Positions 44,400-53,818 are shown, counted from the stretch's first letter. The stretch: DNA of 64,000 bases from an uncultured Lysobacteraceae bacterium (GCA_937897645.1 CALCNV010000138.1:1-64000); one strand, 5' to 3'. The notes: a model not told the origin generated them from the letters alone. Numbers and translations are program-made.

Positions 44400-45413
44400 A
44401 TGACCTTAGATCCCCACTCGCAGCATGACCGCGATTCCCAGCGACTGGCGTGGGCGCGACGCGCGCTGGACGACAGTGCTGCGACGCTGCAACGTGCCTC
44501 GGTGGATGCTGGCCACCGCAGCTACTGGCGCAGCAGTGGGCACGGTGCGGATCGGATCGTGATGGATTCGCCGCCTTTGCTTGAGGACGTGCGTCCGTGG
44601 TTGCGAATGCGCGACCTCCTGGAAAACGGCGGCGTGCGGGTGCCGCAAGTACTCGCGCGCGACACAGACGCAGGCTTCCTGTTGCTGGAGGATCTGGGTG
44701 GGCCTACCCTCGCCCAGGTACTGGATGCATCCAATGCCGATGCTTATTTCGACCTCGCCATCACCCAGCTTCTCAGGCTGCAGGCTATTCCGGTTTCCAT
44801 GGAAATGGGCGATTTCGGTGAAGCCCTGCTGCAGCGCGATGCCGGGCTGTTCGAAGAATGGTTCCTGCGCAGGCACTTGGGCATCGAGCTGGATTGCGAT
44901 GAAAGCGACAAGCTGGAAATAGTCCAGCGCCGCTTGATGGACAATGCATTGGGCCAGCACAAGGTGCTGACCCACCGTGATTTCATGCCGCGCAACCTCA
45001 TGCCGACCCAGCCCGACCTGGCCGTACTGGATTTCCAGGATTGCGTGCGCGGGCCCATCGCCTACGACGCGATCAGCCTGTTCAAGGATGCCTTCCTCAG
45101 TTGGCCCTTGGAGCGCGTGGATGCATGGCTGGTGCGTTACCACAAGCGTGCCAGCGACGCGGGGTTGCCGGTGCCGTCGTTGGCGCAGTTCCAGCGCGAC
45201 GCGGACTGGTCGGGCGTGCAGCGCCACTTGAAGATACTGGGCATCTTTTCCCGCCTGCACTACCGCGACGGAAAATCCAGATACCTGTCCGATGTACCAC
45301 GCTTCATTGGTTACCTGGAGGAAGTGCTGCCGCGCCATCCCGCCCTGCAGCCGATGGCGGAATTGCTGGAGGACCGGATCAAACCGGCACTCGCGAAAGG
45401 GATGGCGACATGA
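44400..45413 (+). CDS. amgK: N-acetylmuramate/N-acetylglucosamine 1-kinase AmgK
   Basis: 337-residue phosphotransferase of the APH fold. The catalytic loop HRDFMPRNL (192-200) and the metal-binding DFQD (211-214) are clear. AmgK phosphorylates MurNAc or GlcNAc at C1 to recycle the sugars from cell-wall turnover. The murU partner overlaps it by 4 bases, which makes the assignment firm despite the broad kinase family. The ATG at 44400 avoids an upstream frame that is antisense to manC. Confidence 0.92.
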   Translation: MTLDPHSQHDRDSQRLAWARRALDDSAATLQRASVDAGHRSYWRSSGHGADRIVMDSPPLLEDVRPWLRMRDLLENGGVRVPQVLARDTDAGFLLLEDLGGPTLAQVLDASNADAYFDLAITQLLRLQAIPVSMEMGDFGEALLQRDAGLFEEWFLRRHLGIELDCDESDKLEIVQRRLMDNALGQHKVLTHRDFMPRNLMPTQPDLAVLDFQDCVRGPIAYDAISLFKDAFLSWPLERVDAWLVRYHKRASDAGLPVPSLAQFQRDADWSGVQRHLKILGIFSRLHYRDGKSRYLSDVPRFIGYLEEVLPRHPALQPMAELLEDRIKPALAKGMAT

Positions 45414-46120
45414 AGGCGCTGATCTTCGCCGCAGGCCTTGGCGAGCGCATGCGGCCGTTGACCGATCGCACGCCCAAGCCGTTGCTGGTGGCGGGCGGCA
45501 AGCCGCTGATCGCCTGGCATCTGGAGAAACTCGCCGCCATCGGCATAAGCGAAGTAGTCATCAACACCAGTTGGCTGGCGGAACAATTCCCTGCAACCCT
45601 GGGTGATGGCTCGCAATGGGGACTGCGCCTGGCGTATTCCTATGAAGGTCCGACGCCGCTTGAAACCGGTGGCGGGATGCACCATGCGCTTCCCCTGCTT
45701 GGGGACTCGCCTTTTATCGCGATCAACGGCGATATCTGGACCAATTACGACTTCGCCAAGTTGCCGCGTGAGCCAGCAGGCGATGCACATCTTGTGCTGG
45801 TGGACAATCCCGCGCACAACCCGAACGGGGACTTCGCACTTGATCTGTCGGGACGAGTTCATTCCGAAGGCGACGCTCGCCTAACGTTTGCCGGCATCGG
45901 CGTCTATCGCGCAGAGTTGTTGTCGAACTGGCGCGACATTATCAGTGAACGTAGCGGCGCGGATGAAACGCCGCCTCGGTTCAAGCTGGCGCCGTTGTTG
46001 CGCGCGTCCATGGGCAAGGGAGAGACCAGCGGCGAACATCACCATGGGCGATGGACGGATGTGGGAACGCCTGGGCGGCTTGCCGAGCTTGATGCTCAGC
46101 TTGATGTAGCTAGTAACTAG
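45410..46120 (+). CDS. murU: N-acetylmuramate alpha-1-phosphate uridylyltransferase MurU
   Basis: 236 residues. The nucleotidyltransferase motif LIFAAGLGERMRPLTDRTPKPLL starts the protein, NGDIW is the metal site and GRWTDVGTPGRL the C-terminal signature. It makes UDP-MurNAc from MurNAc-1-phosphate, bypassing MurA. With AmgK this completes the recycling route found in Pseudomonas and relatives. The ATG overlaps the amgK stop. Confidence 0.93.
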   Translation: MKALIFAAGLGERMRPLTDRTPKPLLVAGGKPLIAWHLEKLAAIGISEVVINTSWLAEQFPATLGDGSQWGLRLAYSYEGPTPLETGGGMHHALPLLGDSPFIAINGDIWTNYDFAKLPREPAGDAHLVLVDNPAHNPNGDFALDLSGRVHSEGDARLTFAGIGVYRAELLSNWRDIISERSGADETPPRFKLAPLLRASMGKGETSGEHHHGRWTDVGTPGRLAELDAQLDVASN

Positions 46121-46134
46121 GCGCTACAGACAGC

Positions 46135-46506
46135 ATGTCGGGCAGCAATCCATACTCTCCACCCGAAACTCTGGTACAGAGTGGTGCTGTTGAACCATCT
46201 TCAAAACTGAGGTTCTGGATGGCATGTGCAGTTTGCGCCGTTATAGGCGTCTTGCTCATGTTTATTCTTGCTGGTGTTTCGATTGGAATTCCGGATTGGC
46301 TGGTGGCCGTTTTAGTTCCAATTATCTGGCTGCTGCCTGTCGGCTGGATATTGCTTCCACAACTAAAAGCAGCGCATGGATTCAAGCGGCTATCTTTTGT
46401 GCGTTTCATCTTAGTTTCAGCTGGATGGTTTCTTAGCACTGCTTTGTTGATGCTTATCATCATGTTTCTTATAGGTGTCCCACTATTATTGCTAGATCTG
46501 GTTTAG
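46135..46506 (+). CDS. Unknown small membrane protein (three helices)
   Basis: 123 residues with hydrophobic helices at about 28-51, 54-75 and 90-118. The N-terminus MSGSNPYSPPET is typical of small PF-type membrane proteins of unknown function. GC is lower than in the neighbours, which suggests an acquired gene. It starts 14 bases after murU and may be co-transcribed. No family recognised. Confidence 0.65.
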   Translation: MSGSNPYSPPETLVQSGAVEPSSKLRFWMACAVCAVIGVLLMFILAGVSIGIPDWLVAVLVPIIWLLPVGWILLPQLKAAHGFKRLSFVRFILVSAGWFLSTALLMLIIMFLIGVPLLLLDLV

Positions 46507-46560
46507 TAACCACATTGAGTGACGCAGATTTCGGCGGATCGGAATAGTCCAGCTGTGCAC

Positions 46561-47247
46561 TCAAACAACCTGCTTGAGGAACGGCACCGTAATACGCCGC
46601 TGCGCCGCCAGTGATTCACGATCCAGCTTGTCCAGCAGCAACACCAGGCTGCCAAGGTCGCGATCGGTACGCGTCAACAGCCAATCCACCGCCGCGTCTT
46701 CCAGCACCAGTCCGCGCCGCTGTGCACGATCCCGCAGGATCTCGCGCCGGCTTTCGTCATCCGGCGTCGGCAAGGCCGTGCGTATGCATTGCGACAGGCG
46801 TGAACGCAGGTCCGGCAACACCAGTCCCAGCGCATCCGGCGCGGCGCGCGCGGTGTAGAGCACGTTCAAGCCCGCGCTGCGTGCGCGGTTGTGGAAATCG
46901 AACAGCGCCACTTCATCGTCGCGAACGCCGGCAATGGCTTCAAGCCCATCCAGCGCCACCACGTCGTTGCCTTCCAGCGCATCCAGCGCATGGCGCAGGC
47001 GCCCGCTGGCAGCGATCAACGGCAAGTAGGCGGCACGACGACCTGCGGCTTCGGTGGCTGCGCACAGTGCGAGCGAAAGGTGGGACTTGCCGGTGCCCGT
47101 TGCGCCGGCCAGGTACAGCCAATCCGCACCCTGCCTTTCCGCAAGCGCATGCAAGTGGGCAACGACGCCTTCCGGCGCGGCAACGAAAGTTTCCAGGCGT
47201 TGGTCAGGCGGGTAACGCAACGCCAACGGCAATTGCGGCACGCTCAC
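46561..47247 (-). CDS. hda: DnaA regulatory inactivator Hda
   Basis: 228-residue AAA+ protein related to DnaA. The N-terminal QLPLAL (5-10) is the sliding-clamp-binding motif that defines Hda. Walker A is GATGTGKS (48-55) and VVALDGLEAI the Walker B region. With the clamp it stimulates ATP hydrolysis on DnaA to prevent re-initiation. The GTG start overlaps the stop of the permease gene by 4 bases, so the two are coupled. This PerM-Hda pairing also occurs in other gammaproteobacteria. Confidence 0.92.
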   Translation of the reverse strand: MSVPQLPLALRYPPDQRLETFVAAPEGVVAHLHALAERQGADWLYLAGATGTGKSHLSLALCAATEAAGRRAAYLPLIAASGRLRHALDALEGNDVVALDGLEAIAGVRDDEVALFDFHNRARSAGLNVLYTARAAPDALGLVLPDLRSRLSQCIRTALPTPDDESRREILRDRAQRRGLVLEDAAVDWLLTRTDRDLGSLVLLLDKLDRESLAAQRRITVPFLKQVV

Positions 47248-48404
47248 TTGTCGTCGTGGTCGCGATGGGTCGTGTCGACGACCACGCCCTTGTCGTGGCT
47301 GTCCAGCACGATGGCGGTACGTTCACCCGCATAAAGATTGCTTTGCCGGTAACGCTCATGCGCGTACCTGAGCAGCACGTTGACCACGGCCGCCATCGGC
47401 AAGGCCAGCAACATGCCCAGGAAACCGAACAGCGTGCCGCCGGCCAGTACCGCGAAAATCACTGCGACCGGATGCAGGCCGATGCGGTCACCTACCAGCT
47501 TGGGCGTCAGCCAATAACTCTCGATCACCTGGCCCACGCCGAATACCGCCAGCACGCCAGCGACATGCTTCCAGTCGCCGTATTGCATCAGCGCCGCCAG
47601 CACGCCCAGCACCACGCCGCTGGTGGGGCCCAGGTACGGCACGAAGGTCAACAGCCCGGCGATGAGACCGATCAGGATGCCCAGGTCCAGGCCCACGGCC
47701 CACAGGCCCAGGCCGTACATCACGCCCAGGATGATCATCACCAGGAACTGGCCCTTGAAGAAGCCGCTCAACACGTCACTGGATTCGCGGGCGAGGCGGC
47801 TCACCACGTCAATATGGTCGCGCGGCACCATCGAGGCGACGCGTTCCACCATCAGATCCCAGTCGCGCAGGAAGAAGAACGTGATCACCGGGATCAACAC
47901 CAGGTTGGCCAACAGGCCCATGATCGCGACGCCCGAACGTGACACGTAGGCCACCACCGCAGCCGCGACGCCGCCGGCACTTTCCCAATGTCCGCTCATC
48001 ATCTTGACCCAGTAGTCCAGGTCCAGCCACATGGCGAGTTGCAGGCCGGTGCGCGCTTCGAACCACGGAATAGCCACGTCGATGAACCAGTTGCGATAGG
48101 CCGGGATCGAATCGACCAGCGTCGACACCTGGCTTTCGATCACCGGCACCAGCACCACCAACACCAGCGCCAATACCAACGCCATCGCCACGAACACGAT
48201 CATCACCGACACGTTGCGCGAGCGCCCCTTCGCTTCCAGTCGATCCACCAGCGGATCGCCCAGCCAGGCCAGCAGCGCGGCGAACGCGAAAGGAGTCAGC
48301 ACCGGAGCCAGCATCCAGACCAGCCAGCACACGGCAACCGCCACCGCGGCCCACTGCAGGCGCCGCAGGAACTGGGCGATCTCGAACTCCGGGCTTTCGG
48401 TCAT
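47244..48404 (-). CDS. AI-2E family (PerM-type) permease
   Basis: 386 residues with about eight hydrophobic segments in the family pattern: paired N-terminal helices, a soluble stretch (about 75-150) and a C-terminal cluster. VPYLGPTSGVVLGVLAAL and VIESYWLTPKLVGDRIGLHP are hallmarks. Despite the name, members include exporters and Na+/H+ transporters; the substrate here is unknown. It is co-transcribed with hda downstream. Confidence 0.85.
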   Translation of the reverse strand: MTESPEFEIAQFLRRLQWAAVAVAVCWLVWMLAPVLTPFAFAALLAWLGDPLVDRLEAKGRSRNVSVMIVFVAMALVLALVLVVLVPVIESQVSTLVDSIPAYRNWFIDVAIPWFEARTGLQLAMWLDLDYWVKMMSGHWESAGGVAAAVVAYVSRSGVAIMGLLANLVLIPVITFFFLRDWDLMVERVASMVPRDHIDVVSRLARESSDVLSGFFKGQFLVMIILGVMYGLGLWAVGLDLGILIGLIAGLLTFVPYLGPTSGVVLGVLAALMQYGDWKHVAGVLAVFGVGQVIESYWLTPKLVGDRIGLHPVAVIFAVLAGGTLFGFLGMLLALPMAAVVNVLLRYAHERYRQSNLYAGERTAIVLDSHDKGVVVDTTHRDHDDK

Positions 48405-48419
48405 CAGTCAGGGCCTGCG

Positions 48420-49493
48420 CTATTTGAGTTGATACACGGGGGGCTCGCCTTCCCCGCCCTGCAAGGGACTGTCGTCGCCCAGCATGCGGTTGAAGCCGGA
48501 AAGGCCACTCAGCAGTTCCAGGTCCACTTCCAGCGTGCTGCCTTCCGCGCGCACTGGGGTGATCTTGCGCACCACGGACATGCCTTGCAGCGCTGCGGAG
48601 AGGCGCAGGTAGTCATCGGTGTTGTTGATGCCCGTGAAGACCACGCGATAGGTGCCGGCAGGACCGCCGCTGCCACGCTTGCCATACCGCTTCATCAGCG
48701 CTTCGGCGGCACCGTCCGCGCCGGACGCCATCGCAACGCGCGCATCCGCGTGCTTGGTGGTCCACTTCGACAGCACCTTGCCCTTGTCCACGAACACCCA
48801 ATCCGCCACCCACCCGGCCTTGGCACGGTAGAGCTTGCCGATGAGCTGCATGGGCGGCTGGTACTTGGCCGACGCCCGCGCAACCGCCGCCGTGTCCTGG
48901 CGCCAGATCGCGCCGACCAGCGCCTGCTCGGCGGCATTGCCGGCGGGCAGGCCCAGTTTGTAGCCCCGCTCCACTGCGCGGTTCAGCAGCGGGCGCGCCG
49001 CATTGGCCTGGCCCAGGCCGACCAGGCGTGGGCCGCTGCCATCGTCGATCGCCATCCATACCACCGGTTTGGGCCGCGGCTGTGGCCACACCGGCATGCC
49101 CAGCGCACCCATCAAGGCATCCACTTCGGCCGGGGTGAAGCGCACCACCAGCATGGAGCGGAACGTCGGCGCACCGCTGGGTGAGGTGCCCTGGTCCTGG
49201 CGGTAGTCGTAACTGGCCACGTAGTCCTTGGCGTTGCGCAGTTCCGCGCCCACGCCCGGGCGTGCCATCGCGTTGCGGTCGCCGCTCAACTTGCCCAACA
49301 CCACGCCCAGCGCGCGCGCGAAGGCATTGTTGCGCTCCGACTCGCCTTGGCTGTTGACCGTCACTTCGGCCTCGTAGACACCTTGGGCACCGGCACGATC
49401 CCCTTCCGTACGCGCATCGCTCTGTGCCCACGCCGTCGTGGCCATCACTAGGGAAAAGACTGCAACCAGGGCAAAAGCGGTAATCCGGCGCAT
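48420..49493 (-). CDS. DUF2066 exported protein
   Basis: 357 residues with a signal peptide ending TTAWA-QSD. The mid region contains YEAEVTVNSQGESERNNAFARALGVVLGKLSG, the DUF2066 signature. Function unknown. It lies between purM (divergent) and the permease-hda pair on the same strand, a gene order seen in related gammaproteobacteria. Confidence 0.82.
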   Translation of the reverse strand: MRRITAFALVAVFSLVMATTAWAQSDARTEGDRAGAQGVYEAEVTVNSQGESERNNAFARALGVVLGKLSGDRNAMARPGVGAELRNAKDYVASYDYRQDQGTSPSGAPTFRSMLVVRFTPAEVDALMGALGMPVWPQPRPKPVVWMAIDDGSGPRLVGLGQANAARPLLNRAVERGYKLGLPAGNAAEQALVGAIWRQDTAAVARASAKYQPPMQLIGKLYRAKAGWVADWVFVDKGKVLSKWTTKHADARVAMASGADGAAEALMKRYGKRGSGGPAGTYRVVFTGINNTDDYLRLSAALQGMSVVRKITPVRAEGSTLEVDLELLSGLSGFNRMLGDDSPLQGGEGEPPVYQLK

Positions 49494-49653
49494 CGAGCAT
49501 CCTTGTAGCGAGCGATTGCCGGACGAGATGCCGGCGAACAGGGTGAATTGTTGCCCGAATGCGCCCCGTACGCCAATTCCGACCGTTCAGGACGGCCGTT
49601 TTGCGTTCGGATTCACTTAAAATCACCGCCTTCGCCCCGCCACTGGCCTTTCC

Positions 49654-50697
49654 GTGACCCAGCCTACCGCCCCTACTCCCCTGACCTACCGCGATGCCGG
49701 CGTTGATATCGACGCAGGCAATGAAGTGGTCGAGCGCATCAAGCCGCTGGTCAAGCGCAGCTTCCGGCCCGAGGTGATGGGTGGCCTGGGTGGGTTCGGC
49801 GCCTTGTTCGACCTGTCCGGCAAGTTCAAGGAGCCGGTGCTGGTTTCCGGCACCGATGGCGTGGGCACCAAGTTGAAACTGGCCCAGCAGTTGAACCGCC
49901 ACGACACCATCGGCATCGATCTGGTGGGCATGTGCGTGAACGACGTGCTGGTGCAGGGCGCGGAACCGCTGTTCTTCCTGGATTATTTCGCCACCGGCAA
50001 GCTGGACGTGGACACGGTGGTCGCCGTGGTCGGCGGCATCGCCAAGGGTTGCGAATTGTCAGGTTGCGCGCTGATCGGCGGCGAGACCGCAGAAATGCCG
50101 GATATGTACGCACCGGGCGAATATGACCTGGCCGGGTTCACCGTAGGCGCGGTGGAAAAATCAAAATTGCTCGACGGCAGCAAGGTGCGCGCGGGTGACG
50201 TGCTGGTGGGCCTAGCGTCGAGCGGCGCGCATTCCAATGGCTATTCGCTTATCCGCCGCATCTTCGACCGCGCCGGTCGTCCCGCTGACCTGGACTTGGG
50301 CGGCGTGAGCCTGGTCGATGCGCTGATGGCACCGACCACGCTGTACGTGAAGCCAGTGCTGGAGCTGCTGAAATCCCACGACATCCACGCCATGGCCCAC
50401 ATCACCGGCGGCGGCCTCAGCGAAAACATCATCCGCGTGGTGCCGGACGGCCTGGGCCTGCGCGTCGACGCCAGCGCGTGGACGTTGCCGCCGGTGTTCG
50501 ATTGGTTGCAGCGCGAAGGCGCGGTGGCGGATACGGAGATGTGGCGCACCTTCAACTGCGGCATCGGCTTCGTGCTGATCGTGGCGCAGGACGCGCTGGC
50601 CACGCTGGAAACCGATCTTGGCCGGCACGGCCTGGCCCACTGGCGCATTGGCGAAGTGGTCAAGGCGGGTGACGCAGAACGCGTGAAAATCGGCTGA
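49654..50697 (+). CDS. purM: Phosphoribosylformylglycinamidine cyclo-ligase PurM
   Basis: 347 residues. AIR synthetase of purine biosynthesis, which makes aminoimidazole ribotide. The start is GTG, then TYRDAGVDIDAGNEVVERIKP. Motifs VSGTDGVGTKLKLA, GIDLVGMCVNDVLVQGAEPLFFLDY and HITGGGLSENI are all present. The DUF2238 gene separates it from purN, an unusual order. No purine operator was recognised upstream. Confidence 0.96.
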   Translation: MTQPTAPTPLTYRDAGVDIDAGNEVVERIKPLVKRSFRPEVMGGLGGFGALFDLSGKFKEPVLVSGTDGVGTKLKLAQQLNRHDTIGIDLVGMCVNDVLVQGAEPLFFLDYFATGKLDVDTVVAVVGGIAKGCELSGCALIGGETAEMPDMYAPGEYDLAGFTVGAVEKSKLLDGSKVRAGDVLVGLASSGAHSNGYSLIRRIFDRAGRPADLDLGGVSLVDALMAPTTLYVKPVLELLKSHDIHAMAHITGGGLSENIIRVVPDGLGLRVDASAWTLPPVFDWLQREGAVADTEMWRTFNCGIGFVLIVAQDALATLETDLGRHGLAHWRIGEVVKAGDAERVKIG

Positions 50698-50706
50698 CAC
50701 CTGTCC

Positions 50707-51345
50707 ATGCAACGCGGCAAGAGGCTCGCCTTCGGGCTGACGATTGCATTGTTCGCGGTCACTTGGATTTCTCCGCTGTGGCCGCTGGAACAAGCCATGC
50801 ATGGCAGCCTGGCCGTAATCGGTCTTGTCGCGCTGTGGTGGCACGACCGGCGCTGGCCGATGCTTTTCTCCCACTTCGTGATGATCTGCTTGTTCATTGC
50901 CATACATTGCACGGCAGCGCGCTGGCTGTATTCCAACGTGCCATATGACCAGTGGATGCAGGACCTGGCTGGATGGTCTCCCCAGCAGGCGTTCGGTTGG
51001 CAGCGCAACCACAGTGATCGGCTGATTCATTTCCTCTATGGCGTATGTTTCGCGCCGGCGGTGCGCCACTACCTGTGTCAACGCTGGCCCTTGAGCCCGC
51101 GACAGGGATTCGTATTGGCGGTGATGGTCATCATGTGCACCAGCCTTATGTATGAATGGCTGGAATGGGGCATCGCCCTGATGCTATCCCCCGAGGCCGC
51201 CGAGTCCTACAACGGCCAGCAAGGCGATATGTGGGATGCACATGCGGACATGCTGCTGGCCACTCTGGGAGCGCTGGCAGCATGGCCGATGCGCGCCAAC
51301 GCGTCTCGCCCTACTCATGCCTTATCGCAAAAGGCGCTTGCATGA
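50707..51345 (+). CDS. DUF2238 (YjdF-like) membrane protein between purM and purN
   Basis: 212 residues with about five hydrophobic segments. HCTAARWLYSNVPYDQWMQ, RNHSDRLIHFLYGVC, MYEWLEWG and QGDMWDAHADMLLATLG are the family's conserved motifs, rich in His, Asp and Glu. Function unknown; the acidic and histidine residues at membrane edges suggest metal binding. Its stop overlaps the purN start (ATGA), so translation is coupled to purine synthesis. Confidence 0.83.
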   Translation: MQRGKRLAFGLTIALFAVTWISPLWPLEQAMHGSLAVIGLVALWWHDRRWPMLFSHFVMICLFIAIHCTAARWLYSNVPYDQWMQDLAGWSPQQAFGWQRNHSDRLIHFLYGVCFAPAVRHYLCQRWPLSPRQGFVLAVMVIMCTSLMYEWLEWGIALMLSPEAAESYNGQQGDMWDAHADMLLATLGALAAWPMRANASRPTHALSQKALA

Positions 51346-52016
51346 CGCTGCGCATCGCCGTACTCGTTTCAGGCCGTGGCAGCAATCTGCAAGTATTGCT
51401 GGATGCGATTGCGAAAAGAACACTGGCCGCGGACATCGTGGGCGTGTTTTCCGATAAACCTCAGGCACCTGCCCTGCAGCGGGTAGCGGAAGCATTGCGA
51501 TGGAGCGTGGATGCACGTTCATGCGTGGATCGTGAATCATTCGACCAGCAGCTTGCCGGCGCCGTTGCCGCGACCCGGCCGGACTGGGTGATCTGCGCGG
51601 GCTACATGCGCATCCTGGGTGACGCCTTCATCGCCTGCTTCCGCGGACGCTTGCTCAATATCCACCCCTCGCTGCTGCCGAAATACAAAGGACTTCGCAC
51701 CCATGTGCGTGCGCTGGAGGCGGGGGATCGCGAACACGGCGCCAGCGTGCACCTGGTCGTGCCTGAACTGGACGCGGGTGCCGTGATCGCACAGGTCCGC
51801 GTACCGATCCTGGCGGGCGACACCCCCGAGACCTTGGCCCAGCGGCTGTTGCCACGCGAACACGCCCTGTTGCTCGCCGTATTGCAACTGGTCGCGAGCG
51901 GCCGAATTACTGAACGCGACGGACGCGCCTGTCTGGACGGTCAGCCCGTATTTAGTCCCTTGCATCTAGATTCCTCCGCTACCCTGATGCCTGCAAACCC
52001 CACGCCCTCCTCATGA
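51342..52016 (+). CDS. purN: Phosphoribosylglycinamide formyltransferase PurN
   Basis: 224 residues. It transfers a formyl group to GAR in purine synthesis. GRGSN (11-15) binds the substrate phosphate; Asn107 and His109 (NIHPSLLPKYKG) and Asp144 are the catalytic residues. The C-terminal tail LMPANPTPSS extends the usual length slightly. The ATG overlaps the DUF2238 stop, and the stop overlaps the next gene (ATGA), so a four-gene or longer operon with coupled translation is likely. Confidence 0.94.
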   Translation: MTLRIAVLVSGRGSNLQVLLDAIAKRTLAADIVGVFSDKPQAPALQRVAEALRWSVDARSCVDRESFDQQLAGAVAATRPDWVICAGYMRILGDAFIACFRGRLLNIHPSLLPKYKGLRTHVRALEAGDREHGASVHLVVPELDAGAVIAQVRVPILAGDTPETLAQRLLPREHALLLAVLQLVASGRITERDGRACLDGQPVFSPLHLDSSATLMPANPTPSS

Positions 52017-52729
52017 AACCCATGTTCCCGCGCCTCATGCTGCTTGGCGCACTGGCCATCGCCAGCCTCCCCGCCGCCGCGCTAGAGCCCTTCGTGGCCA
52101 CCTACCAGGCCTTCAACGAAGGCAAGCTGGCGGGTAATGCCACGATGAAAGTGGTGAATACCGAGGGTGATCGCTGGCGTGTGGACCTGGGCATTCGCGG
52201 TAGCCGCGGCTTCGCGAAACTGGTGGCGTTGAACATCGAGCAGAGCACCCTGTTCGACACGCCTGGCGAGGTGTTTCGCCCACTCAGCCAGGCCACGGTG
52301 AAACATGCCCTGTTCACCGGCAAGAAGACCTTCGGTGTCTTTGACTGGAAGGCAGGCACTGCGCATTGGGAAGGCGACCTGAAGAAAACCCGGCTCGCAC
52401 CGATTCCCCTGCAGACCGGCGACATGACTGCCCTGCTGATGAACCTTGCGGTCATCCGCGACGCCCAGCCCGGCAAGGCGTTGAATTACCGCGTCGTTGA
52501 AAACGGGCGGGCGCGTGACTATCAATATTCCGTTGCCGAGCAGACTGAAATCGTACCTGTCGACGACCTGAGTTACGACGCCATGCGCATATCGCGAACC
52601 AATGGCGGCGACACCGAAACCGTGTTCTGGGTCGCCAGTGGCGTACCCACCCCCATACGCATCCTGCAACGTGAAAACGGCCAGGACACCATCGACCTGC
52701 GCCTGGTCGAATACCAAGGAGTGCAATAA
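52013..52729 (+). CDS. DUF3108 periplasmic protein, copy 1
   Basis: 238 residues. The signal peptide ends PAAALEP. The DUF3108 domain has FVATYQAFNEGKLAGNATMKV at its start and an internal MTALLMNLAVIRDAQPGKALNYRVVENG. Function unknown; the all-beta pattern suggests lipid or envelope binding. It overlaps purN by 4 bases and precedes a paralogue by 3 bases. The pair is probably a tandem duplication. Confidence 0.82.
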   Translation: MKPMFPRLMLLGALAIASLPAAALEPFVATYQAFNEGKLAGNATMKVVNTEGDRWRVDLGIRGSRGFAKLVALNIEQSTLFDTPGEVFRPLSQATVKHALFTGKKTFGVFDWKAGTAHWEGDLKKTRLAPIPLQTGDMTALLMNLAVIRDAQPGKALNYRVVENGRARDYQYSVAEQTEIVPVDDLSYDAMRISRTNGGDTETVFWVASGVPTPIRILQRENGQDTIDLRLVEYQGVQ

Positions 52730-52732
52730 GCC

Positions 52733-53419
52733 ATGACTGTCCATTTCCTTTCCCCGCTTCGCGTAGCGGCCATCGCCGCCCTGGTTGCCATGAGTGCGCC
52801 TGCGCTCGCCATCGAGGCGTTCACCGCCGACTACCAGGCCACGGCCATGGGCATGCAGGGCGATGGCAAGGTCACCATCACCGCCCAGCCCAACAACCGC
52901 TGGCAGTACAGCCTGACGGTGAAGAACCAGCTGGTCGACCTGAGCCAGAAGACCGTTTTCGACGAACAGGGCACCTGGTTGCGCCCGCTTTCAAGCTCCG
53001 ATCTTTCGCGGCTGCTGGTGAGGAAGGTCGCGGTGAACACCAACTTCGACTGGACCAGCAACAAGGCTACCTGGACCGGTGACGTCAAGCCCGAGCGCGC
53101 CGGCCCGGTTGCCCTTAAAACGGGCGACATGGACGCCCTGCTGGTCAACATGGCGATCGTGCGTGACGTCGCTGCGGGCAGGCCGCTGACCTACCGCCTT
53201 GTTGAAAACGGCAGCGCCAAATTGATGACTTACCAGGTCGCCGGCAAGGAGAAGCTGACCATCGGCGGCCAGTCACGTGAAGCCACCAAGGTGGTACGCA
53301 CCAACGGCAAGAAGCAGACCCTGGTCTGGGTGGTGCCCAACATGCCCATTCCCGCACGCATCCTGCAACGCCAGGATGGCCAGGACTTCATCGACCTTCA
53401 GTTGAAGGCGTGGCGCTGA
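52733..53419 (+). CDS. DUF3108 periplasmic protein, copy 2
   Basis: 228 residues, paralogue of the preceding gene. The signal peptide ends APALA-IEA. It shares MDALLVNMAIVRDVAAGRPLTYRLVENG and the C-terminal ILQRQDGQDFIDLQL with copy 1. The 3-base gap implies coupled translation. A strong terminator follows. Roles are unknown, and there is no evidence for a link to purine synthesis other than co-transcription. Confidence 0.82.
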   Translation: MTVHFLSPLRVAAIAALVAMSAPALAIEAFTADYQATAMGMQGDGKVTITAQPNNRWQYSLTVKNQLVDLSQKTVFDEQGTWLRPLSSSDLSRLLVRKVAVNTNFDWTSNKATWTGDVKPERAGPVALKTGDMDALLVNMAIVRDVAAGRPLTYRLVENGSAKLMTYQVAGKEKLTIGGQSREATKVVRTNGKKQTLVWVVPNMPIPARILQRQDGQDFIDLQLKAWR

Positions 53420-53460
53420 GTTTTTTTGCGGTCACGGCCTGAGAGTCCGCAACATGGAAA

Positions 53461-53485
53461 AGCCCGGCGATGCCGGGCTTTTTTT
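53461..53485 (+). terminator. Terminator after the purM-DUF3108 operon
   Basis: AGCCCGGCG and TGCCGGGCT form a GC-rich stem, followed by seven T. On the minus strand it also has a TTTT run, so it can serve the EF-hand gene whose stop codon overlaps the T-tract. Confidence 0.88.
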
Positions 53486-53810
53486 ATTCGTTTGTTGTTG
53501 CCGGCGCCATCGTCGTGCGGCAATCGACGCGGATCGGGCGCTGGTCGCTGCGCCAATGGTAGGCCGCGCATTCACGTTGGCCTTCGCTGGTCTTGGTCAC
53601 CACCACGGCGTGGAAGGCCTGCAGGATCTCCTGGCGGGTGACCGTGCCGTCGCCGTCCCAGTCCATGTCCTTGGTGGCGATGCCGCTGATGCCAGCGGCT
53701 CCGATGTAGCTCAGCCAGGCCACCACTGCCAAGGCAGTCAGCACGAGGCCGAGCAAGGCCTTGCGACGTGTCGAGAAGCGCTTGGCTTGGGCTGGTGTCG
53801 TCGGGCTCAT
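53484..53810 (-). CDS. Small membrane-anchored EF-hand protein downstream of murA
   Basis: 108 residues from the ATG at 53810. An N-terminal transmembrane helix (about 17-38) is followed by one EF-hand loop, DMDWDGDGTVTRQEIL, with Asp at the loop positions needed for calcium. The C-terminal part has two cysteines that could form a disulfide. GAGG overlapping the murA stop gives a good ribosome site. It is predicted to sit in the periplasm and sense or bind calcium; no partner is known. Confidence 0.7.
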   Translation of the reverse strand: MSPTTPAQAKRFSTRRKALLGLVLTALAVVAWLSYIGAAGISGIATKDMDWDGDGTVTRQEILQAFHAVVVTKTSEGQRECAAYHWRSDQRPIRVDCRTTMAPATTNE

Positions 53811-53818
53811 GGGCAACC

